Shown here one piece after another: positions 58,375 through 64,000 of a DNA stretch of 64,000 nt. The stretch is from Arthrobacter citreus. Its GTDB lineage: Bacteria; Bacillota; Bacilli; Bacillales; Bacillaceae_G. A program made the position numbers and the translations under genes. Position 1 is the stretch's first letter, and the number at the start of each line of letters is the position of its first letter. The notes under the pieces were generated by a model that saw only the letters and a list, made by a program, of their open reading frames with translations, ran no database searches and was not told the origin of the DNA. The stretch spans positions 3,100,001 through 3,164,000 of the forward strand of contig CP053688.1 in NCBI GenBank assembly GCA_013200995.1. The letters are read 5' to 3'.

Positions 58375-59481
58375 TTACTGATAAACTCTTTGTTTTAACG
58401 TTTGATCACATTCGATAATTATCAAACTTAATTCATTCATTAGATTCACTTCGTAAGGAATACTTAGCATTTTACCGTTTTCTTCACTTATTCGAATTAT
58501 TGGACGATCTGTAGCTGCCTCGTTTTGTCTTGTAACAATTCCACTTCTTCCATCACATAATTTTACATTTAATCCGGTCGGATAAATCGTTAGTAATTCT
58601 TTAAATATCCCGACTAATTTAGCATCAAACAAGTTATCAATACCGCTACTTAAAAGATTTATTCCTTCACTCGGTAGCATTGCTTGTCTATAAACTCTGT
58701 TTGAAGTAACAGCATCATAAAAGTCAGCAACCGCAATTATTTTTGAAAATAGGTGTATATCTTTGCCAGAAATACCTTTTGGATAACCACTTCCGTTGAT
58801 CCTTTCATGATGTTGTAATGCACACTGTGCAACTATTCGATGAAGATTTATTGTATCCCGTAACAATTCGTATCCTGCAAATGTATGTTGTTTAATTAAC
58901 TCATATTCTTCTTCAGTCAAACGGTCCGGTTTATTTAAGATTTTTTTTGGAACAGCTATTTTCCCAACATCATGTAAAAGAGCACCTAATCCTAGTAAAT
59001 CCAGCTCGCTTGTATTTAGTTCTAACTTGATTCCAATTGCTAATGAATACAGCGTTACATTTAATGAATGTGCAAATATGTTTTTATCATACAATAATAC
59101 GCTCGACAATAAAGCTAGAGCATCTTTATTAAGTATTAATTCATTTAGAAATGATTCTATTCTACCTTTAAGTTTAGGTGCAACCTTTTCTAATGAAAGC
59201 CAATTTAGATAATGTGCTTCGTTTTTGAATTTAACGAACGTGTCATTTATTTTTTTTATATTTTCAATGCGAAATTCGTCTGAAATTGCAGTCTCTGTTT
59301 TTATGCTTTCTGATTTTAAAGCATGTACAAAAGCGTATCGTACGTTTAATTCATGTAATCGCTTAATCATCTTTTCCGTTAAAGGAATATTTGCACTAAC
59401 GACTTTGTTTCCATGTTCATTGTACATTGGTTTTCTTAAAATCATACCCGGAACAAGCGTTGATGTTTCGACAACTCTCAT
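58375..59481 (-). CDS. HD-GYP domain cyclic-di-GMP phosphodiesterase
   Basis: The 368-residue protein has an N-terminal small domain (DUF3391-like, about 1-60) and an HD-GYP domain (about 130-300): HSLNVTLYS, the metal motif LLHDVGKIAVPKKIL (about 162), HHERINGSGYPKGISG with GYP (about 229) and VADFYDAVTSNR. HD-GYP proteins hydrolyse cyclic di-GMP. It lies between yunB and yunC, which I recall as neighbours in B. subtilis. AGGGAGA precedes ATG 59481. Confidence 0.92.
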   Translation of the reverse strand: MRVVETSTLVPGMILRKPMYNEHGNKVVSANIPLTEKMIKRLHELNVRYAFVHALKSESIKTETAISDEFRIENIKKINDTFVKFKNEAHYLNWLSLEKVAPKLKGRIESFLNELILNKDALALLSSVLLYDKNIFAHSLNVTLYSLAIGIKLELNTSELDLLGLGALLHDVGKIAVPKKILNKPDRLTEEEYELIKQHTFAGYELLRDTINLHRIVAQCALQHHERINGSGYPKGISGKDIHLFSKIIAVADFYDAVTSNRVYRQAMLPSEGINLLSSGIDNLFDAKLVGIFKELLTIYPTGLNVKLCDGRSGIVTRQNEAATDRPIIRISEENGKMLSIPYEVNLMNELSLIIIECDQTLKQRVYQ

Positions 59482-59605
59482 AGATTTCTCCCTGGACTAC
59501 TTTTTAATAAAATATATGGCGCACCGTAACAGTTAATACATTGATTCTTTTTGTTTTTTTTCAACATTAATGAAAATCAAATTTACTTATACTTGTCTAC
59601 ATACT

Positions 59606-59633
59606 AAAAGCCACTAGAATTTAGTGGCTTTTT
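59606..59633 (-). terminator. Terminator at the end of yunC
   Basis: AAAAGCCACTA pairs with TAGTGGCTTTT. Confidence 0.8.
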
Positions 59634-59934
59634 ATACCATTTTTAATAACGCGTCTCTTCCAATCATTCCTTTTTGAATGCCGAATTTCTCAGCTTCAAT
59701 CGTAACTGACTCCAAAGGCGCATTTAATAATTCTTCTATTGTTTTTACGCCAACTGCACGGCCAGCAATAATTTTGCGATCGCGTAATCTATCATTCAAT
59801 AAAGCTACATCTAATGCTCCACACATTATATAACCGTTGTCATTCATGACGACCAATAAAGTAGTTTTTGGCAGTAAGACTGTAACAGCATTAAATGTAT
59901 GATTATCGATTGTAATTGGGCTTAAATTGATCAA
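59632..59934 (-). CDS. yunC: YunC-like DUF1805 protein
   Basis: The 100-residue protein has LPKTTLLVVMNDNGYIMCGALDVALLN, GRAVGVKTIEELLNAPL and KGMIGRDALLKM. Function unknown. The start is TTG 59934, eight bases after GGAG; TTG 59940 is too close. It follows yunD by 66 bases on the same strand. Confidence 0.9.
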   Translation of the reverse strand: MINLSPITIDNHTFNAVTVLLPKTTLLVVMNDNGYIMCGALDVALLNDRLRDRKIIAGRAVGVKTIEELLNAPLESVTIEAEKFGIQKGMIGRDALLKMV

Positions 59935-60006
59935 GTTCAACGCTCCTTTCTCATTCTAAAATATGAGAAAAAAACGAAATTGAAGCCTGTCTAATCTTGA
60001 TAAATT

Positions 60007-61410
60007 TTATACACTTTTTAAAGCCCAAAATAATACATCTCGAATAAATTCTGGCATGAAAAATCTTTTATGATCGGCATCACGGATTTGCGGAATTAAA
60101 TGACCAAAAGTAAATAAATCCAAGGTTCCGATTATATATTTGCGATTTAAATCTAATCCTTCTCCATTTATGAAGATATCTTCTTGATAGAGGTGCCTCT
60201 TCTTACCACGATCTACAATCATGATTCCATCGTAGACCATTCTCCCAATTACTTTCCCTCTAAAACCAAAGCCCTTCATCTTCAAATGAGTTAACTCTTT
60301 ATCTTCACAACGATTTAAAGCATCAAGTAATTCCATGCCAGATAAATGGACGAGACAAGGATTAATTGGGTGCGGACATATTCGATGAATGTCGCCCTTA
60401 TTAACATGACCTTGTGCTAATCCATCAAGCAAAATACCTGAATTCAGTATACTTACATCCGCCTTAGTCCATTGTTGAAGAGCACTTGCTAATAATTTCG
60501 GCAATGGACTATCTTTAAACCAATTCACACTCATGTTACTCGTTAGCAGTGTCACAGGTTCACTTAAAATTTCCCCACTTAACTTCATTAAATTAGCCAG
60601 CATTATTTTCGTCGTTTCATCTTGATAATATTTAGGTACTTTATGTACTTCAGTAACAGAAGCTTCAGTATTTATTATACTTTTCGATTCTTTATTCAAA
60701 GTAATTAAAACTTCACCTAAATAGTTACCATGTTTACCCGTGCCACAAAGTAAAGTTTCCCCAGCATATTCACCATTTGGAAATAAATGATGAGTATGTG
60801 CACCTAAAATAATATCAACTCCCGAAAATTGCTCGGCGATTCTTTGGTCATCCCTCATACCTAAGTGAGAAAGTATAATAACTAGATCTGATTGTTCTCT
60901 TACAATTGGGAGAATTTCATTCAACGCTTCGAATGGATCTTTTATACTCCAACCTAAAGTTTCATAAAACACAGGATAAGCTACTGTTAATCCAATTACA
61001 CCAATCTTTACTCCACTTTTTTCATATATTTTATAAGGTTTACTAAAACTCTTAGTATCTACATCTGAGATTGTTAAATTACCTAGCAACACCTCAAATT
61101 TTGCATCCGCGTAAAGATTTAAAAGCTCACTTTTAGATAGAGTAATCCCTTCATTGTTACCTATTGTAACGGCATCAAATTGAGCAGCATTTAAAAGCTC
61201 CACATTCCCCTTGCCTAATGTCGCCTCCGAAATTGGATGAAAACGATCAACGAAATCGCCAATATCAAAAGTAAGTGTCGCCTCGCCTTTTCCTTTAGCC
61301 AGTTCTCTTTTAGACTTAAGCAAACCGACAATTGTTGGCCACGTTTCAAAGTGGCTGTGAATATCATTTGTATGGAACAACCGAATATTTATTGTCTGAC
61401 TTGGTTCCAT
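60007..61410 (-). CDS. yunD: 5'-nucleotidase / metallophosphatase (YunD)
   Basis: A 467-residue two-domain enzyme without a signal peptide. The metallophosphatase domain has FHTNDIHSHFE (about 12), TFDIGDFVDR, IGNNEG (about 98), LSHLGMRDD (about 180) and LGAHTHHLF (about 203). A C-terminal 5'-nucleotidase domain follows (about 290-440). It should act on nucleotides or related phosphates in the cytoplasm. GGGATGGTGG precedes ATG 61410. Operon order yunE-yunD-yunC. Confidence 0.93.
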   Translation of the reverse strand: MEPSQTINIRLFHTNDIHSHFETWPTIVGLLKSKRELAKGKGEATLTFDIGDFVDRFHPISEATLGKGNVELLNAAQFDAVTIGNNEGITLSKSELLNLYADAKFEVLLGNLTISDVDTKSFSKPYKIYEKSGVKIGVIGLTVAYPVFYETLGWSIKDPFEALNEILPIVREQSDLVIILSHLGMRDDQRIAEQFSGVDIILGAHTHHLFPNGEYAGETLLCGTGKHGNYLGEVLITLNKESKSIINTEASVTEVHKVPKYYQDETTKIMLANLMKLSGEILSEPVTLLTSNMSVNWFKDSPLPKLLASALQQWTKADVSILNSGILLDGLAQGHVNKGDIHRICPHPINPCLVHLSGMELLDALNRCEDKELTHLKMKGFGFRGKVIGRMVYDGIMIVDRGKKRHLYQEDIFINGEGLDLNRKYIIGTLDLFTFGHLIPQIRDADHKRFFMPEFIRDVLFWALKSV

Positions 61411-61428
61411 TGTTCCACCATCCCTAAT

Positions 61429-62259
61429 CTAAATATTTTCTATAATTAATTTTATTCCATATAATAACACAACTAACCTCAAAATTAGTGCAATCGTTTC
61501 AGTTTTTAATTTTTGATTAATAAATGCCCCAATCTTCCCACCAAACCATGCACCTGGTATAAGTAAAAGTATGTAATAGAAATTTACTTCTCCTAGAGTA
61601 ATATATGAAATTGAACTACCAAGAGTTGTAAACATTACAACAAACATTGACGTGGCAACGGCCAATTGTGGAGGAAAGCCGAATAAAAATGCCATCATTG
61701 GGACTAATAATATCCCTCCACCAATTCCGAATAATCCTGAAATGATTCCAACACAAATAGATAATGAAATTGCGAGTGGTAGACTATAACTATATGTATA
61801 TGCTTCGCCCTCATCATTTGTATATGTACGTATAATCCCTTTATGTACTTCCTTCGACTTTTTATTTAATTTAGATGAAATAAATAGAAAGATTGAAATA
61901 CAGATTAAAAATAAACCAAAAAATAACGTAAACCGCTCTGTATTTAAAAGCGAATTAATATATGTACCTAATAAACTACCAGGAACACTACCAATTAAAA
62001 ATAAAATACCACTCTTATAATCAATTCGTTTTTGCTTATGATACGAAAGGGTGGATGAGAGCGAAGAAAACACAATTGTAATCAGTGAAGTTCCAACCGC
62101 AACATGAATCGGCACAGTCGAAAAAGCAGATAAAAAGTGATCAATAGTAAGCAGCATTGGCACAATGATAATGCCCCCGCCTAATCCGATCAATGAACCG
62201 ACTGTTCCTGCAGCTAGTCCTATACTGACTAAAATAAGAATTTGTAGAACGATATCCAA
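61429..62259 (-). CDS. yunE: TauE/SafE-family transporter (YunE)
   Basis: The 276-residue membrane protein has about eight helices and two related halves, GTVGSLIGLGGGIIIVPMLL (about 19) and GIISGLFGIGGGILLVPMMAF (about 175), the TauE signature. The family exports sulfite or organosulfonates. Substrate unknown here. Start TTG 62259 follows AAGGAGAG. It stands at the head of the yunE-yunD-yunC transcript. Confidence 0.92.
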   Translation of the reverse strand: MDIVLQILILVSIGLAAGTVGSLIGLGGGIIIVPMLLTIDHFLSAFSTVPIHVAVGTSLITIVFSSLSSTLSYHKQKRIDYKSGILFLIGSVPGSLLGTYINSLLNTERFTLFFGLFLICISIFLFISSKLNKKSKEVHKGIIRTYTNDEGEAYTYSYSLPLAISLSICVGIISGLFGIGGGILLVPMMAFLFGFPPQLAVATSMFVVMFTTLGSSISYITLGEVNFYYILLLIPGAWFGGKIGAFINQKLKTETIALILRLVVLLYGIKLIIENI

Positions 62260-62330
62260 CCTAACTTCTCTCCTTCAATATGTAAAAATATACTTTTCTC
62301 TATGTTTTACATACTAGTTTAGCATAAAAA

Positions 62331-62350
62331 AACTCGGATATCTCCGAGTA
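62331..62350 (-). terminator. Terminator after the DinB-family gene
   Basis: ACTCGGATAT then CTCCGAGT is a hairpin with T-run on the minus strand. Confidence 0.75.
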
Positions 62351-62384
62351 TACTCTAAAGCAATTTAATACAATCTCTTAACCT

Positions 62385-62906
62385 TTATTTTAAAACACTC
62401 AAATTTGCAATCCATGGTCCTACGTCCGTTTTGTATCTTTTTGCCATTACCCTTGCAATTTGCGTGATATGAGTTAAATCATGCACGACCCAGGTAGACA
62501 GTAATTCTCTTAACTTAACATGCCCAAGCTCTGGATGAATTCCTTCTAACTCTAGATGCTCTTTCGAATCAACTAATAATTGTAGTTTAATTATATTTTC
62601 TGTTCTTACATTCTTGAATTCAAGTAGTCTTTCTTCGATTGATTTCTCATGCTTTTCATTTAAATGCGAAAAACGATCGAACGGAGGAAAGTGGCTGTTA
62701 CCTTCTTTATATAAGATGCAATTTAACCTCGGAATCCAATTTGTTTTTTCACACTCAATTAAATGATCAATTACCTCAGATGCATTCCACGTTCCTTCAC
62801 CTTCATTGCAGTTTAACCAAGATTGAGATAAACCAGATAAAAATGATTCTAATGATTTGGGTGTTCTTTCTAAAACTTCAATTGCTTCTTTTAGGTTAAA
62901 ATTCAT
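62385..62906 (-). CDS. DinB-family protein
   Basis: The 173-residue four-helix-bundle protein has the metal-binding pattern VIDHLIECE (His, about residue 48) and VVHDLTHITQIAR (two His, about 143-147). Related enzymes are thiol-dependent transferases such as bacillithiol transferases, but no substrate can be assigned. TGGAGGA places the start at ATG 62906 rather than 62921. Confidence 0.87.
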   Translation of the reverse strand: MNFNLKEAIEVLERTPKSLESFLSGLSQSWLNCNEGEGTWNASEVIDHLIECEKTNWIPRLNCILYKEGNSHFPPFDRFSHLNEKHEKSIEERLLEFKNVRTENIIKLQLLVDSKEHLELEGIHPELGHVKLRELLSTWVVHDLTHITQIARVMAKRYKTDVGPWIANLSVLK

Positions 62907-63055
62907 AAAAACATCCTCCAAATTATGTTTTTTACAAATCTATTTTCTTGCCAAGTAAATTTTACCATAAATAAACTAATTTAATTTATTAAATACCATT
63001 TTAATCTTTCAAACTAGAAAATTCGTAAAAATTACCATAAAGCAATGAAATTAGA

Positions 63056-63083
63056 AAAAGCACGGCAAGATTGCCATGCTTTT
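63056..63083 (-). terminator. Terminator after the dockerin-type gene
   Basis: AAAAGCA-GGCAA pairs with TTGCC-TGCTTTT. Confidence 0.75.
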
Positions 63084-63137
63084 AAGGTGTTGGGGCCTAA
63101 CATAAAAATCTCAAGATGTTTGATTCTAAACTAAATA

Positions 63138-64000
63138 CTATTCCATTTTCTCTAATTCTGCTTTTATTTTGTCTATTGTCATACCCTTATATTTTAATTT
63201 AGGTTCTGGTGCATTCGTCATAGATGGATTTTTTAACTCGTAATTTTTCTCAATAAATGCAAAGTCTGTCATATCAACCTTGCCATCAAAATTAATATCC
63301 GCAGCACGCTTATTCGTACCCCAATATGTTTGCATATAAATTGCGTCCATAACGTCAACGACTTGGTCACCGTTCACATCCCCGGCTTCTAATTGCACTT
63401 CACCATACATATTGTTCAATTCACCACGATACTGATCACCTGATTGTTTAAACAATGTAATTGGTCTACTATATTTAAAATGACCTGGCACATGAATAGT
63501 GAACATCATTTCTTTATTTGTGACAGGCAGCTTAATTGTTGCTTTAGGCCATAAGTATGTCCCATAAATCGATGATGTAACAGGATTAGACACTACAGAA
63601 CCATTGTATACTTTGTTATTAGAATCGGTAACATATGCAGTCGCACCTATATTTGTATAATCCCTCATGTCCACTTGGTTTCCAACAAACGTGTAATGTA
63701 ATCCTTCAGCAATAGGTGAAAATGTTAATTGTGAGAACGATGGTTTCACATAAGATTCTACCGATAAACTAGGAATCGAAATTTCCGCTTTATCTGTATT
63801 TACATAAGTAGAAGTAAGATTTTGTAATTGTAAAATCCCTTCATAATACTCTTCATTCTTTACTTTTACTTTAACGTCTACCATTGGAGTTGTTCCAGTT
63901 ATGCCATCTGGGTTATTTATTGCTACATGTATCGTATGTTTATTCAACTCTCCATTACTAGCTAATTCTTTATGTTCTAACTGTATGTTAGATGATTTTT
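63138..64000 (-). CDS. C-terminal part of a dockerin-type secreted protein (cut by window end)
   Basis: The frame is open to the last base, so the N-terminus is outside; TTG 63947 is only the first possible start in view. About 287 residues are visible. Cohesin- or Ig-like beta-rich segments (about residues 15-190) lead to two dockerin-type EF-hand repeats: AGDVNGDQVVDVMDAIYM and AADINFDGKVDMTDFAFIE, each with Asp/Asn calcium ligands. A short lysine-rich tail follows. Such ends occur on large extracellular enzymes and proteases. The catalytic part cannot be seen. Confidence 0.8.
   Translation of the reverse strand, partial: KSSNIQLEHKELASNGELNKHTIHVAINNPDGITGTTPMVDVKVKVKNEEYYEGILQLQNLTSTYVNTDKAEISIPSLSVESYVKPSFSQLTFSPIAEGLHYTFVGNQVDMRDYTNIGATAYVTDSNNKVYNGSVVSNPVTSSIYGTYLWPKATIKLPVTNKEMMFTIHVPGHFKYSRPITLFKQSGDQYRGELNNMYGEVQLEAGDVNGDQVVDVMDAIYMQTYWGTNKRAADINFDGKVDMTDFAFIEKNYELKNPSMTNAPEPKLKYKGMTIDKIKAELEKME

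Overview
The window is chromosomal DNA of a low-GC, endospore-forming member of the Bacillaceae. The evidence is strong AGGAGG-type ribosome binding sites, GTG and TTG starts, a 16-gene tRNA array behind an rrn operon in the order of the B. subtilis trnD array, sporulation genes (prkA, yhbH, kapD, pbpD, yutH, yunB, YhcN/YlaJ-type lipoprotein), and long stretches of gene order shared with B. subtilis. I cannot fix the genus from sequence alone. B. subtilis-style gene names below rest on remembered family features and gene order, not on a database search.

Layout. (1) 1-8140 is an accessory segment. It starts with the end of an EamA-type transporter, then a decayed duplicate of the 3' end of yhbH together with its terminator, an Lrp-type regulator, a beta-carbonic anhydrase with a broken cyanase (cynS) gene, an ECF-like sigma factor overlapping a stand-alone ClpX-type zinc-finger protein, and a row of small unrelated minus-strand genes. 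Several of these carry the same tail: an inverted repeat followed by an intrinsic terminator. One tail is interrupted by a complete group II intron (5720-7661). The segment lies between the two copies of the yhbH tail (about 500-785 and 8150-8400), which suggests an insertion at the yhbH terminus. (2) 8223-16003 is a conserved block on the minus strand: queG, yhbB-like amidase, trmL, a 31-aa plus-strand small ORF, prkA, an aldo/keto reductase and yhbH. (3) 16972-24192 is an rrn operon read on the minus strand: two promoters, 16S, 23S, 5S and 16 tRNA genes. Two truncated tRNA 5' halves, each fused to the same hairpin-bearing sequence, sit in the array. (4) 24306-38818 resembles the B. subtilis yugO-to-yuxO region: MgtC-type protein, potassium channel (yugO), yugN, pgi, yuzA, yugI, yugF, kapD, pbpD, yufK and a DHNA-CoA thioesterase. 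Where B. subtilis has kinB/kapB next to kapD, this window has a YtkA/FixH-like lipoprotein, beta-propeller lipoprotein, response regulator and histidine kinase cluster. (5) 39025-62259 follows the yui-yum-yut-yun region: yuiC, yuiB, Nudix, yumB, yumC, yutM, dapF, yuzB, yutJ, yuzD, yutI, yutH, yutG, yutF, yutE, a DUF3055 gene, yutD, yutC, lipA, yunA, yunB, yunC, yunD and yunE. A SPFH/NfeD pair and an HD-GYP gene are inserted. (6) 62385-64000 holds a DinB-family gene and the C-terminal part of a dockerin-type secreted protein cut by the window edge.

How the genes work together. Much of the right half is housekeeping: iron-sulfur carriers (YutM, YutI), flavin oxidoreductases (YumB, YumC, YutJ), lysine/peptidoglycan precursor synthesis (DapF), lipoate synthesis (LipA), glycolysis (Pgi) and cell-wall or spore functions (PbpD, YuiC, YunA, YutH, YunB). 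The candidates for something less described are the sigma/zinc-finger pair, the cassette-like row of genes sharing a repeat tail with an intron in one tail, the tRNA remnants, and a dense DnaA-box cluster near yutD.
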